A stretch of 64,000 nt of DNA from Malania oleifera (GCF_029873635.1 NC_080422.1:6169764-6233763); one strand, 5' to 3'. Shown: positions 13,125-25,964, counted from the first letter of the stretch. Numbers and translations: made by a program. The notes: a model not told the origin generated them from the sequence alone.

Positions 13125-14758
13125 ATGGAGAATGGGTGGAGCTGGGAGCACAAGGCGCTCATCAATGAGCTGACCCAAGGCATGGAGCTGGCCAAACAGC
13201 TACGGTTTCAATTAAATTCTGCGTCATCTGCTGAGACAAGGGAGTATTTGGTGCAGGGGATACTCTCTTCATATGAGAAGGCTCTTCAGGTTCTGATATG
13301 GGGTGGATCAGCCAGACAGCCACAGCCACCGGAGCTGACAATTAGCGTGCCGGAGTCCCCGATTTCCGTCAATGAAAGTCCCCAGAGTGAGGATCTCAAC
13401 CGGAGTCTGACCTTCAAAGATTTTCATCACCAACATAAGGAGGTATCAAAAAAGAGGTGAGAGTCCATTCCAGAGTCAACAGTTAATTACTCTTCTTCCA
13501 AATAATGTGGAATTCCGTCTAACAGAGTGCAGAAATATGATTGAATTTTTGTTGCAGAAAAATGTCACCCAAATGGACAGATAAAGTGCGGGTTTGCTCC
13601 GAGAACGGGTTTGAAGCACCCCTTGATGATGGCTACAGTTGGAGAAAGTATGGCCAGAAAGACATTCTTGGAGCCAAATATCCTAGGTGAGAAGTCCTAT
13701 CTCTTATCCATCTTCAAATCACAAGTCACTCCTGAGAAAGTCTTGGATCCAGTAGTTATGTCATCACCGTTTATTCGGTGGATCCACGTAAATTTTACAT
13801 GCATGAGACCAACCAAATGGAAGGAAGGTAGTGATGTGCCCAGTACACATGACCTTAGGCACATGCAAAATATTTTCCATGCATCTAATTATTGGCCAAG
13901 GATGTGTGACAAGACTTCTTGCCAAAATTCTTTCTATCAAAAGTGACTCTGAACATTCTCTTAAAAGTGGTTTCATGAGAAATAGCAACGGATGATACCC
14001 GCATCACTTGGAATGCTACCTCTTATTTATTTTTTTATTTTATTTTTAAAAGTACCTCCTTGAATTTGAAAATTTTCTTTATGAATCAAAGGCAAAGTAA
14101 TGGCGGAAATAACCTAACAATAGATTGTTACCCCTGCAGAAGCTATTACAGATGCACTTACCGTCACATTCATGACTGTTGGGCCACAAAGATGGTGCAA
14201 AGATCAGATGAAGACCCCTCCATATTTGACATAACTTACAAGGGGACACATACCTGCACTCAGGCCAACCAGCCAGTTCCAGCACCGACATCACCGGAAA
14301 AACAAGAACAGAAACAGATCACCAACCATCACAGTGATAATCAGCAGCTGCAATCCAAAGAGTTCATCCTCAATTTTCGGGCGAGCACCAGCACTGAGGA
14401 ATTGGAAAATAAAGATATCCCATCTCCTTTCTCCTTCCCACTAGCATCATTTGCATCAGTGAAAAGTGAAAACAATATGTTTACGCCTTCGATGCTCGAT
14501 AATACAAACCTCACCAGAAGTTATTCCCCCCAGTTCATATCTCCAGCAACATCAGAATCAAACTACTTGTCGGTGTCTCCATGCGGGGTGAATGGCATTG
14601 GAGGGTTCAAAAGCCTGCAGCATTCAGAATCTGATCATGCTGAAATAATCTCAGCAAACACTTCAGCCACCAATTCTCCCATGCCAGACTTGGATTTTTC
14701 ACTAGAGCAACTGGACTTTGGCAGTTTCCCATTTGACACCCCAGGATTTTTCTCTTAA
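13125..14758 (+). CDS. WRKY transcription factor, group III
   Basis: Three exons, join(13125..13456, 13558..13686, 14140..14758), encode 359 aa. All introns are GT-AG and both splices are phase 2; the second splits the arginine codon of KYPRSYYRC, the usual conserved position in WRKY domains. The N-terminal region (WEHKALINELTQGMELAKQL; ILSSYEKALQVL) matches WRKY41/53-type proteins. The DNA-binding domain reads DGYSWRKYGQKDILGAKYPR. Its zinc ligands are C-x7-C (CTYRHIHDC) followed by H-x-C (THTC), the C2HC finger that defines group III. The C-terminal region is rich in S, T and acidic residues and ends PDLDFSLEQLDFGSFPFDTPG, a plausible activation region. It should bind W-boxes (TTGACY) in the nucleus; relatives act in defence and senescence. 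AATAAA-type signals follow the stop from about 14763. The gene looks intact. Confidence 0.95.
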
Positions 14759-15148
14759 GAAAAATAAAAAATAACAATAAATAATTAAATAAACAAGGAA
14801 GAACATTGCATAGCTAATTATCAAATTTGGTGGTTGACCCAGATGACGGAAGGTAGTATGGAATGAGGGGGAAGTATGCTTGTAAAAAAATCAAGTGCAT
14901 ATATATACATGTCTCCTCTCATAGTAGCTTGAGAATAGCCCTTAGTAAATGTATTCTTCACATGCAATTTTGGTTCTCATCTCCAACAATTTTATGTTTA
15001 AACACTGCATTAGATGACGTGGACTTTCATGCTCCATGCGTTCAGATGTCAACCTGCAGGTTGATTCAAGAGCCAAATTAAAAATTAAGTAGAAAAATTC
15101 ATCAACCGAGGTGAACTCAGAAAAAAGAAAAACAGAAAAATTCAAAGA
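14759..15148. other. WRKY 3' flank
   Basis: Poly(A)-signal-like AATAAA strings at about 14763-14795, then AT-rich DNA up to the copia insertion. Nothing else recognised. Confidence 0.5.
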
Positions 15149-15661
15149 TGTTATGCAAATTAATGCGCAGCGAAAACAAACAATCTCACAATGCATATAA
15201 AAAATACAATCACACAGATTATAATGAAAGCAATAAAACAATGAGATGAAAAATTACGTGGTTCAGCAATGCCTACATCCACGGGTTTAAAACAGCAATA
15301 AATTTTTCACTATCTTGTGTCCAAAGACTTTGAATTACATCATACAACATATATATATATATATATATATAAAACTTTCTTCGAGGTTTTCCCTCCGGAA
15401 CTCAACCTATCCAACTTGCCAATTCAAAATTTGAAAACCAACGTTGAATAACCAAACCAAACCGTCAACAGTTTCAGACATACTGTCGACGGTTTGAAGT
15501 CAAGACTAAACAGTCGACTGTTTCTCTGCACCTGCCAAAACCATTGATAGTTTTAGGGAAACCGTCAACGGTTTCCTCCTACATGTTAGTTTTAGTGTTT
15601 TCTACCATGTTTTCCCTTTGTACATGTATTCCACTCAATATATGAGTCACATATTACAACA
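15149..15661 (-). repeat. 3' LTR of the 15-22 kb copia element
   Basis: 513 bp, plus-strand TGTTATGC...ATTACAACA. Matches 22050-22438 throughout except for about 100 bp missing from the other copy between two short AACCGTCRACRGTTTC repeats. Contains four near-palindromes (15460-15474, 15482-15495, 15509-15522, 15560-15573) and, downstream in the minus sense, an AT tract at 15349-15371 that could serve as a TATA element. Confidence 0.85.
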
Positions 15662-15792
15662 ATCTTCACCTTGACAAATATACGCCCCTTAGGAGAAAAC
15701 TGAAAACATAAACTCACTGCTACACCTTGAGACAATAGGTTGGGACCGCCTCCCATATAGCAACTAGAGACGTTCAACAAGTCCAACCAATG

Positions 15793-17976
15793 TGTTGACC
15801 TTATGGTTCATACCCAATTTTGATAATGACAAATACTCTTTGTATTTAATGGTTGATGAGTTTGTGTGCATGATCAATAAAAAGTATCATATGGTGCACG
15901 CACATGGCACATGAAGTAAAGACCTGAAGACACTATTTCATGTTGTATTGTAATTCAATCCTTTATTTGAGTCTGTAATAGTAACATAGGAAAATTGTCT
16001 ATAATAATTAATCTCTTACCTGCATGGTAGGATAGATAAACTCAAGACCATAAATGGACCTTAGGGATCACCCTTCGGTTGACCGAGACGCCAGATTTTT
16101 AGGGTATATACTCAAAGGCTATAGATCGACCATAGGACCCACAATATTGCATAAAAATGGCTCCCATAATCTTAGTGTTGATTATTATGTAAATAGGGGT
16201 AATTTTATAAGAAGAAAAAGACTGAAATACACAAAAAGGGCATGTTCGGTCGACCGAACTTCTACACGCAGAACTCTTCGATTGACCGACCAGAAAATGA
16301 ACTCCAACACTCTGGTTGACCGAACATCCTCGGGAGAAGCCCCAACTTCCCGGTCGACCAAACTACCTAGTTCAAAATCACCTGGTCGACTGAACCGCGC
16401 GGAATGGAAAAATCGCTCTTGAGACCCTTAGTTTGGTCGACCGAACTCTCAATTCAAATTTCTCCCAGTCGACCGAACTTTGTCACTTGGACAACCAAAC
16501 CTCAAGTTCGGTCGATCAGTGCTCTCGAGTTGGACGTTTTTTTTACCGAGATTAAATTTTTTAAACAGGGTTAACTTTGCTAAAATGTTTTAAATAAATC
16601 TTAATAATACCCTACATATCCTGAACGGTTATAATTTTGAAGAACTCTATATATACTCCCTCATTTGCAAAAATTAGGAAGAGATTAGCAAAACAATTAG
16701 CTAATTTTCTCTAATTTTCAAAAGCTCTATTTCTCACATTCAAGTTTCATTCTTTTATTCTTACTCAACCTCATTGCAAATTTTGCTAAGTAAGAGTATT
16801 ATTGTGAGTTTCTAGTTAAGCTTACACTCTCGTTAGTTCTAATTTATTGACATACATTTTTATCTAAGAGTGAGCTTGAATTTTTCTAGGAGACTTCATT
16901 AATAAGTATTTCGTAGGAAAACTTCGTAAAGCTTGTGAGTTTTGCATCATCATTGCAACACTCAAGAGTTTGTATTGCTTTTGTTCGTGAAATAAATTTT
17001 GATGAACCGTTTTCAAATATCCAGTGTGCTTATTTTTTAGAAAAATATTTTTGGGATATTTGCTTGTGAAGATCTTTGTTATTGTACCTTTTAATTGATA
17101 ATATTATCTTCACACAAAGATCAAATAATTTTCACAAACCGATTTCAAATATCTTGTGTGGTTTATTTTGAGAAAAGTATTTGTTGAAAGTATTTGAAAG
17201 TGTGTTTGAAGATAAACACTATTTTACAAATCAACTTCAAATATCTCTTATGATTTATTGTGAGAAAAATATTTGTTGAGGATATTTGAAGCGTGCTTGA
17301 GATCTTTGTTGCGACATTGTGATTAATACTATTATTTTGACACAAAGATCCTTTCACATACACTCTCATTAACTAATTGTCATATTTGCATTAATCTTTG
17401 AGAGTAGACATTAAAGATTACATTGAACTTATCAAATCCTATCTTTTGGTAGTGCATTGATTATATTGTGCGTATTGTAGTACATACTTGCTTAGTGTAA
17501 GAAGCATTTCCTTGTACGTAAAATTTTCATATTCGGTGTATTCTAGGCACAGGTCTGAAGAGGGAGACTAGCCTTGTTGAATAGTCCTGGATTGATTTAG
17601 ACCCGGTTAGGAAAGTTAGGTGCACCATCCTGATAAGGTGTAGGTTGAGGTCAACCCCATTAATTGACCTGGTTGTAAACGGTGTCGTTCCACCCATTAA
17701 GTAAGCTTATAGTGTAATCCTTGTGTGGGCATGCCAAGGCGGGGACATAGACAATATTGGCCGAACCCCAATATCATATCTGGTGTTGATTTTATTTTCC
17801 GCAATTTACATTCTGCACCTGTATGTTTATGTTTATTATTTGAATATTTGTTTGGGATTGTGAATACGTAGAAAGACTCTAGGTTTGTGAAATACTGCCT
17901 GCTGGATTAGCTAAACCTAGGAAGAATTTTTAAATACCAATTCACCCTCCTTCTTGGGATTGCACCAAAGTTAACA
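15793..17976 (+). mobile_element. 2,184-bp solo LTR nested in the copia element
   Basis: Begins TGTTGACC and ends GTTAACA, with perfect 5-bp target duplications CAATG at 15788-15792 and 17977-17981. Its insertion interrupts the RNase H terminus of the host copia element: DKFKHCVN runs straight into LTR sequence. No internal element DNA remains, so it arose by LTR-LTR recombination. It belongs to the same broad family as 41174-43329: similar length, similar GGTCGACC arrays, and the end motif CCAATTCACCC...GGGATTGCACC. Confidence 0.9.
16074..16520. repeat. GGTCGACCGAAC near-palindrome array inside the solo LTR
   Basis: About nine spaced copies, at roughly 16074, 16244, 16276, 16312, 16351, 16383, 16431, 16467 and 16505. 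The copy at 16244-16259 is a perfect 16-bp palindrome, GTTCGGTCGACCGAAC. A TATA-like CTATATATAC follows at 16647-16656. Confidence 0.8.
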
Positions 17977-17981
17977 CAATG

Positions 17982-20820
17982 TTTAAACTTATCCGTGGTA
18001 ATTGGCTTTGTCAAGATATCTGCTACATTCTCAGAAGTGTGAACTTTCTCAAGCACAAGTTCACTTGAAGAAACCAACTCCTGGATCCTGTGGAACCTCA
18101 CATCTATATGTTTGATTCTTGCATGATACACTTGGTTCTTCTCCAAAGAGATGACACTCTGACTGTCACAACGCAGCTGAACTCCACCTTACTGTATATC
18201 TAGCTCCTTGACTAAACCTATAAGCCACAATGCTCCCTTGGCAGCTTTGACAACTGTCATATACTCCGACTCAGGTGTTGATAATGCAACCAGAGATTGT
18301 ACCATGGACCTCCAACAAATAGGTCCTACAAGGCTGAACACATACCCTATTGTAGATATACTGTCATCTAAATCCCCTACATAATCTGCATCAACATATC
18401 CTACAACTGACGGATCACTATGTTGCCAGCCGAACATGATGTCATATTGAGAAGTGCCCCGTAAGTATATGAAAATCTATTTGACGGCATCCCAAGGCTA
18501 TCTACATAGATTTGAAAGAAACTTACTTACCACACTGACAACTTGTGTCAGGTCCGACCTTGTATATACCATAGCATACATTAAACACCCCACTATACTA
18601 GCATAGGGGACCTTTGACATGTCACAGATATCATCATCCGTCCTTGGGCATTGAGCAGTAGACAATTTAAAGTAATTCGCTAATGGTATACTTACCAGTT
18701 TTGCATTAGTCATGCTAAACCTCTCCAACACCTTCTCCACATAACCGTCCTGAGATAACCACAATCTCCCTACAGTTCTTTCTCTGCGAATCTCCATCCC
18801 AAGAATCTTCTTGGTTGCACCCAGATCTTTCATGTCAAACTCTTTTTCAACAGAATCTTCAACTGATTTACCTCAGTCATATCCTGCGTAGCAATTAGCA
18901 TGTCATCAATATAAAACAATAGAAAAATGAGAACACCATCCTCAAGACTCTTTACATATACGCAACAATTATACTCACACCTCCTGTAGTCTATCTAGAT
19001 AATATAGGAGTCAAAACGTTTGTATCATTGCCTCGAAGACTATTTCAGCCCGTAAAAGTGACTTCTTTAGTTTACAAACCAAATGCTCTTGTCTGGGTTG
19101 ACTGAACCCTTTTGACTCTACCATATAAATCTGCTCCTCCAAATCACCATAGAGAAATGTTGTTTTTACGTCCATTTGCTCCAATTGCATATCATAATGT
19201 GTCACCAATCCGAACACTACCCTGATAGAAGTGTGCTACATCGTGATTTGGTCGATGAAACAACATATCAATGAGAAGTTAGTTCGATAAGTTTAGGGAA
19301 TTATTTTTATATTATTTATATTATGGTTATATTATGGGTTCTAGGGGAGGGGGCTAAAACTCATTTTTCTTGAAAGAAACCATAAGGGAGAAGACTTCAT
19401 CATAATCAACCCCTTTCTTTTGTGAGTATCCCTTTACTACTAACCGTGTCTTAAACTTCTCTCATTTATTTTCTGATATCGCTTCTTTGTTCCTATACAC
19501 CCACTTGCAACCTATCACTCTCTTCCCTTCTGGAAGCTCCACTAAATCTCACGTTTGGTTCTAACGCAATAACTTCATTTCCTCCACCATAACACCCATC
19601 CATCTACTTTTCTCCTGACTATGCACCACCTCTTGAAAAGTAGTTGGATCCTTGCAACAGGTAATGAGAACATAAGACACCAGATCATCAAATCCATACG
19701 TTGGCGGTTGCCTCATAGTGCATCTAGGTCTATGTATAGCAATACTATCATCCTGCTGGTTTCTCGAGCTAGAACTTCCTGCATTCTAAACACTATCATC
19801 ATTGTATTAAGTCTCTAACTCCGCCTGCACCACATGCTCATCTCTGCTCCAGTTTTCTGGCAACCTGTTTCTCTTCATCTTCCTCCTGAGTACACTTCAC
19901 CATGGCTTTCTCATTGAAAACCACATCTCTACTGATCACCGCCTTAGTTTGTCATTGGATCCCACAGTTTGAACTATTTCACACCTTTCTGAAACCCTAG
20001 AATAATGTAATGTCTAGACTTTGCATCAAGTTTTAATCTTTCCTCACTAGAAATGTGCACATAGGTTGGACAACCAAATGCTCTCAAACCGAAGTAATTT
20101 ACCGCATTACCTGTCCATACCTCCTCTGCAACTTTCCCCTCTAGTGATGCTCTTGGTGATCGGTTAACTAAGAAACACGTCATACTCACTGCCTCGGCCC
20201 AGAAATTCTTAGCAAGCCCAGCATTCAACTTGAGACACTGAGCTCTTTCAGCCAAAGTTCAGTTCATCCTTTCTGCCACATCATTCTATTGTGGTGTCCG
20301 GGGAACTGTGAAATGTCTCCTTATGTCATGCCACTCACAAAACTCCATGAACCTCAAATCAGCGTACTCGGTTCCATTGTCTGACCCGAGACATTTAATT
20401 CTCCTTCCGATCTGGTTTTCAACCTCAGCTTTCTACAATTTAAACTTGATGAACGTCTCTGACTTGTGCCGCATGAAATACACTCAAACCTTTCGTGAGT
20501 AATCATTGATAAAATTCACGAAGTACATATGTCCATCCCGTGATACCACTCTCATCGGCCCCCAAGCATCAATGTAGTTAAGAATACCCTCTGTTTTGTG
20601 CATGGCTATTTTGAAGTGCACTCTGTTTTGTTTTCCAAGAACATAATATTTGCAAAAATTCAGTTTGATACCTTTCAAAAGATTCCTCTTATGAAGTTCC
20701 TTCATCCCATGCTCACCCATATGCCCTAACCGTACATGCCACAAAACAACATTATCTAACTCAGAATCTACGACACCAACTCCACCTACAACTATAGTAT
20801 CCAGCGGTGCATAGATATTT
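17982..20820 (-). pseudogene. Copia integrase, RT and RNase H remnant
   Basis: Minus-strand pieces in element order: GAG-pre-integrase and the integrase start (MWHVRLGHMGEHGMKELHKR; YFVNFINDYSRKV, 20484-20744), a further integrase part (CLKLNAGLAKNFWAEAV; AFGCPTYVHIS, 19974-20255), RT pieces (QLEQMDVKTTFLYGDLEEQI, 19011-19217; MKDLGATKKILGMEI, 18498-18833), and RNase H (GYVDADYVGDLDDSISTIGY; LVALSTPESEYMTV, 18189-18437; ARIKHIDVRFHRIQELV, near 18100). Frames change repeatedly and stops are frequent. The usual YVDDML active-site region lies near 18900 in broken frame. Not functional. Confidence 0.85.
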
Positions 20821-20831
20821 CCTGCTAACTT

Positions 20832-21990
20832 CTACCCCTTCATCACTGTTAGAATGCCTTTACACACCTTCATTACCCCACTTTCAGACTTGTAACTAAA
20901 TCCGTTACAATCCAAAGTGCCTAATGAAATTAAATTCTTCCATAGACTTGGTATGTACCTAACATCACATAATGTTCTTACAACACCACTATAAATTTTA
21001 ATTCTAATGTTTCCTATTCCAATTATTTTGCATGAAACATCATTTCCTATCAGAACAAAACCAGAATTAACTGACCTATAAGTGTTGAACCATTCTTTAT
21101 TTGGTGTCATGAAATAAGAGCACACCAAATCTAGGATCCAAGAATCCGTAAGACGATTTGACCTCGATGAAACAGAAAGCATATCACTATCACCGCTTTC
21201 TGAGTCTCCTTCTTTAACTATATTTGCCGATTTTGAAGAACCCTTTTGATTTTTTGCATTCCCCTTCTTCCTTTCCGGACACTCCAATTTTATATGCCCC
21301 TTTTTCCCACACTTAAAACATCTAATGTCCTTTTTATTCTTGGACTATGACCAAGACTTAATATTACTCGATCCGTTCAGGAACTTGCTTCTCTCGCGTT
21401 CCTAGTTACCCTTCACCACGAGTCCTTCACCTTGTGAAATCTCATCACTGACCTTCTTTCTTTGATAAAAACCCAGCAGAACGCTTGCTACCTCTTCCAA
21501 ATTCAGGGTTTCTTTACCCCATGTTAGAGTCGTAACTAGATTTTCATACTTATGAGATGCAAGTAGGGAATTCAATAACATCAACGCCTTATCTTATGCT
21601 TCGAACTTCACATCAACACACATCAAATCACTTACAATCTGATTAAATACATTGATGTGTTGGTTCAAATGCGAACCTTCCGCCATCTTAAGCCAATACA
21701 ACTTCTGCTTAAGATACAATTTGTTTGTTAGAGACTTAGACATATATCGGCTTTCAAGTTTCTGCCAAACAGCTGCAGGAGATTCCTCATCCATGACGTG
21801 ACACAACACGTCATCGACCAGATAAAGCCTAATAGTCACCACAACCTTCGCTTCCAATTCCTTCCAACTTATTTCATCCATGCCTTCTGGTTGACCTTCG
21901 TATAATGCCTTCACTATATCTTGCTGCACTAACAAATCTTTAACCCTTCTCTGTCATAGTCTGAAGTTTCCCGTTCCATCAAACTTAACA
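20832..21990 (-). pseudogene. Copia gag and protease remnant
   Basis: Gag with the UBN2-type region (VWQKLESRYMSKSLTNKLYL; LNQHINVFNQIVSDL) at 21594-21935, a second part at 21402-21584, then a CCHC zinc knuckle CFKCGKKGHIKLEC at about 21290-21335. The protease-like stretch reads DSWILDLVCSYFMTP: the catalytic D is present, but the usual D-S/T-G/A context is lost. Frames are broken between the pieces. Confidence 0.82.
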
Positions 21991-22034
21991 ACATCAAACT
22001 CTGCAGAAGAAACTCCCGAAGCTATTACAACAAT

Positions 22035-22046
22035 GCTCTGATACCA
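22035..22046 (-). other. Primer-binding site
   Basis: Minus-strand TGGTATCAGAGC, complementary to the 3' end of initiator tRNA-Met, four bases inside the right LTR. This fixes the element orientation. Confidence 0.85.
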
Positions 22047-22049
22047 ATT

Positions 22050-22438
22050 CGTTGTGCAAATTAATGCGCAACGAAAACAAACAATCTCACAATGCAGCAC
22101 TTAACAATGAAATATACTTAAACACAATCACACAACAATGACACGAAGAATTACGTGGTTCGGCAAAGCCTACATCCATGGGAGCAAAACGGCAATGAAT
22201 TTTTCACTGTCTTGTATCCAAAGACATTGAGTTAGAACATATATATAGAACTTTCCTGGAGGTTTTCCCTCCCAAACCGAACCTATCCAACTTCCCAATT
22301 CAAAATTTGAAAACCAACGCTGAATAACCAAGCCAAAACCGCCGACAGTTTCCTCCTACATGTCAGTTTCAGTTTTTTCTACCATGTTTTCCCTTTGTAC
22401 ATGTATTCCACTAAATATATGAGCCACATATTACAACA
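22050..22438 (-). repeat. 5' LTR of the 15-22 kb copia element
   Basis: 389 bp ending ATTACAACA at 22438. Homologous to 15149-15661 but shortened by a deletion that removed most of the near-palindrome cluster. TATA-like ATATATATAG at about 22239-22248. Confidence 0.85.
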
Positions 22439-22725
22439 GATGTGAATTGGATGTAACAAAAGAAAAAACGTTGGCAAATTCTTATATAATAAAAACTGAA
22501 AAAGTTTTTATTATTGGAGATGGGTCTACTTTTTGACATGTCGATGCAGAAAAAAGTTCATCCCAGCTTTAGTCATGGTTGAATGCAATTAATGAGAGAG
22601 AGAGAGAGAGAGAGAGATGAATAAAAAGGAACTGTCTTTACTGAAATGATGAAGAATACGTTAAATACCATGATGACAATAAAAACAAACATTTAATTAA
22701 AAATAGCCCATACCTAATGGTAAGG
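22439..22725. other. Intergenic, with (AG)n tract
   Basis: (AG)n at about 22595-22617. Otherwise no feature up to the stop codon of the minus-strand gene. Confidence 0.5.
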
Positions 22726-25700
22726 CTATTTCTCCTCTTTGATCCCTGAAACAACATCAGATGAATTTTCTTTCACATTTCCAGCTCTCCTAAGAGCTTC
22801 TCTCAGGCCCATCACGATGAATAAGTTCGTCAAAGTTAGCAGAAATTCAGCCCCACCATGCAACCAATCCACATTAGACAAGGAAGTACCGTAATGCACC
22901 TTTGCTGTCTCGATAGAATTAACGTTCAAAATTGCAGCTCATTGTCAGACATATATACAGTTTTATGTTTTGCAAATTAAAATAAATCTAGTTTGAAGGT
23001 GAGAAATTACCATAAATCCCAGCTGGAACTGGTTGTTGAGGTGAGAGGGCAGCAAAGAACATGAAGGAAATTAGCAGGTTAAAACAAATCTGTTCACACT
23101 ACCAGGATTGACAATTTTTCATTAACACAAAAGGATCTACTAAATTTATTACTTTAACAGAACTCATAGCATTAAACAGAAATGATAGAAAAGGATCATG
23201 TAGGGATCACAAACCCAAATAGTAGGAAGTAAAGTCTTAGCTATTGTCATTGACAATGGCAGCGTAAATGCAATTTATACGAAGCGAAATTAAAAAAAAT
23301 AAAAAAAATAAAACACAAGTTAAACCAAAAACTCAATTTGGACCCAACTTGAAGTACAGTGATATAGTATTCTATTATCCAATAGTTAAATTGTTTTCGA
23401 TGAGCTTTCTTCTTCGTCGCGTTAAAAAACAAAGAGTAGGAGGCTTAAAAAAGAACTGCCCCCAAGCATAGTAAGAACAAGGGGCATAACCTCTCTTCCC
23501 CAACGCACCACCCCCCCCCCCCTCCCCCCTCTCTTTTCCCCCACCAAAACAACAGAAAGCAGGGGCAGGGGCAATGCAATAAGTTTGGGGCAGAAGAAGT
23601 GGATCTGCATATTCTTGATCTCCCAGTTCATGGCATGGTGGACATGGGCAAGGAAGATAAACAGATAAAATTGGAAAGAGCAGTAATTTGGGAATTACCA
23701 CATTCATGACAATGTTTGTATAGACGAATATTATAGTAGCCTGTTCTGTGGGAAATATATCAAATTTCAAATCCACTAGGGAGGAACAACATAATGAACA
23801 TTTGCTAAGTCAACAATAGACCTAAAAGCTTCAGCTATTCTGAATCAAAAATGTATATCAAGCCTTGACAACATTTAGATGCAGAACGAAACGCATTACC
23901 AAAGGTAATGGCATTCTAAAACAAATTAAAAGGGTGCCTTTGGATGCCCCATGAAAACTGAAACAACCCATTGCATATTATATATAATTTTTGTACAATT
24001 ATGACAAGCTGAAAGATGGTGAAATGTATTATGCCAAGGACATGAAAATTAGACATTCATTATTGTTATGGATTTGTGATGCTCTGATATCCTTTAGCAA
24101 CTTTAGTTGGGATGATGGATTTTGCAACATAATGGAGACATTCAATTTTTCATGGGACAACCAAACATGGCCATATGTATGAATTTGTGCATATTGTCCA
24201 AAGACCAATAGGCCATTTATGTCATCTGCTGCAAATTGAGAAACAAGTTTAGCTGCATTTCTAAGTAAGAAAGAGTTCAAGGAAAATAGTTAAAGAGAAG
24301 GACATCACTCAAAATACACATGACTTCAGCAAGAGTCGTCCTATTTTATTTCTTAACTTAAAAAAAAAATCACAACAGCATAAATAAATACACAAACACT
24401 GCTTATTTTTTCTTCGATTTTTCCTTCATACTCCATTTGATGTGAAAGAATGATAAAAGCACTGAAACTTTCAAATCTCGTGGCAATTTTTGATAGAGTA
24501 GCTACTGTGTTTTGTAAATTCACTCAAATTGTAAACCATCCCCTGCCTTTCTCAAAATTAAAATCAGCGTTTCCCGATACGAGACATCTAGAAGCAAAAG
24601 TCAGTAAAGGGATTAAAGGTCCCTCCAAATGACCTAGCACTACAGTCGGGAGCACAGATTTCAAACCTAGGATTTAGATTCCTGTGAAATTTGATAAAAA
24701 TGCACAATTTTGTATTGCATTTCATTTGAATCCACACAGTTCTAAATTATAAACTTAGCAATTCATTTACCCAATTTAACATCCCTAGATTTGGCTGCTA
24801 ACGAGACAGAGGGGCGGAAGGAGGGTTCCAAATTTGTATCTTAGGGCCTGTTTAGTTGCAGCATATAATTTTTCAAAGAACTACAAAAATGCCACATTGT
24901 TTTCTAGTTTCCTAACATTTGTATAGGAAACGTGGAAAAAAAATCAAAACAACTGAATGTTCACTTTTGAAAAACCTATGTTTGGGAGACCTTGAATTTG
25001 GAATTTGGCATGGATGTGGACATAATGTAATACAAAATTGTCCTGATTTTTGTCCAACTCTACCCAATCTAAGGCCCAAAATCTATCCTCCTAAACAGCG
25101 TTTAAATTTTTATTCTCATATTTTCAACGGATTAAAAAATGGCACCCTTTTTTGTTCCCAGTTTTTCCAACTTTTCTATACAAATGTTGGAAAATTAGAA
25201 AATAAAGTGACATTCTTGTAATTCGTTGGAAAATTAAGTTTCCAGTCATTTGTGCCTCTGGAAATCAAAATCCTCATCACCAAGCCAATGGCTGGACTGA
25301 GTCCATTAAGTTCGTTTTCTTGACGAAAATGCAATACACGACGACTGTTTATTTCTCTCTTCCATTCTCTAGAAACACACTCCATCCAATGGTTAATTCC
25401 TCCATAAAATTCACCATAACACCATAAGCATTCGGTCCATTCCCATAAAACATAGTATGGGAAAAACAGAAACAACAATGAAAAGAGAAAATTTACTTCA
25501 GAAACAGAAACTAATAAATAAAAGGTATAAACCCAACAAATCCCCAGAATCAAATTGGGAAATGGGGAAGAGGGAAGAGATGTAAGAAACTCACTAGTAG
25601 CCCCAACAAAGGCGAGCAAGAAATAGAATCCAAAGAGAGTGAGCTTTGGAGCAGAGTCAGATTTGGTGATGAAGTACAAGAATCCAATGTAGGGGAAGAG

Positions 25701-25964
25701 CGAAACCGCGAAAAGCTGCGAAGCTACGCTCTGTGAATCAATGGTGGGCGCCCATGGATCAACCGGCAACAGTGCGCCGCAGACTATCCCTCCTCCTCTC
25801 CTCCAACCAACTTTTGTCCTCTTTCTGCAACACTCGAAGAAGAAACCTCTGCCTTCCGTGTAAGGGCGTGTTTGGGGATTTCGCGAGAGAGGAGGAGAAC
25901 CCATTGAAGGGAGAGGAATAAAGGTGGGAATTTTGCAGAAGGGTTGCACGCAATTGATCACCAT
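22726..25964 (-). CDS. Small plastid-type membrane protein, DUF3593-like
   Basis: Three exons, complement(join(22726..22904, 23011..23028, 25595..25964)), give 188 aa. The 18-nt middle exon supplies the core of TIPAGIYA and joins FLLAFVGAT to KVHYGTSLSNVDWLHGGAEF in frame at GT-AG borders. Introns are 2,566 bp and 106 bp. Hydrophobic segments: LFAVSLFPYIGFLYFI, LTLFGFYFLLAFVGATIPAG and FLLTLTNLFIVMGLREAL. The first 70 or so residues are basic and serine/arginine-rich without conserved motifs, consistent with a chloroplast transit peptide. An alternative start is the M of MGSPPLSRN. The conserved core resembles a small cyanobacterial and plastid family I know as DUF3593; its function is unknown to me and the family name is from memory. 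A 10.4-kb transposon ends about 250 bp upstream of the start codon. Confidence 0.8.
23500..23540. repeat. Poly-C / CCT tract in intron 1
   Basis: Long run of C with interrupting T at about 23507-23530. Length may be unreliable in an assembly. Confidence 0.7.
24845..25250. repeat. MITE in intron 1 of the DUF3593-like gene
   Basis: About 80-bp imperfect terminal inverted repeats: left AATTTTTCAAAGAACTACAA and CCTAACATTTGTATAGGAAA match the complement of the right end, AATTTTCCAACGAATTACAA and CCAACATTTGTATAGAAAAG. No coding capacity. Superfamily and target duplication not settled. Confidence 0.65.

Larger units (their letters stand above)
15149..22438 (-). mobile_element. Decayed Ty1/copia element, minus strand, with nested solo LTR
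   Basis: Two related LTRs flank, in minus-strand order, a primer-binding site, gag, protease, integrase, RT and RNase H remnants. A later 2.2-kb solo LTR splits the 3' end of pol from the 3' LTR. AGATG occurs at both outer edges (15146-15150 and 22438-22442) but overlaps the LTR tips, so the target duplication is uncertain. LTR divergence and many frame breaks indicate an old insertion. Confidence 0.88.

Noticed and set aside
12846-13178. Longer frames in the WRKY leader on both strands
   Set aside because: They arise from the tandem duplication and pyrimidine-rich leader, with no protein features.
13611-13946. Separate ORF across WRKY exon 2 and intron 2
   Set aside because: It is out of frame with the WRKYGQK domain and reads into the intron.
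25176-25594. C-terminal extension of the first exon of the DUF3593-like gene
   Set aside because: The open frame continues past a good GTGAGT donor, but conserved protein sequence resumes only in the 18-nt exon and last exon.
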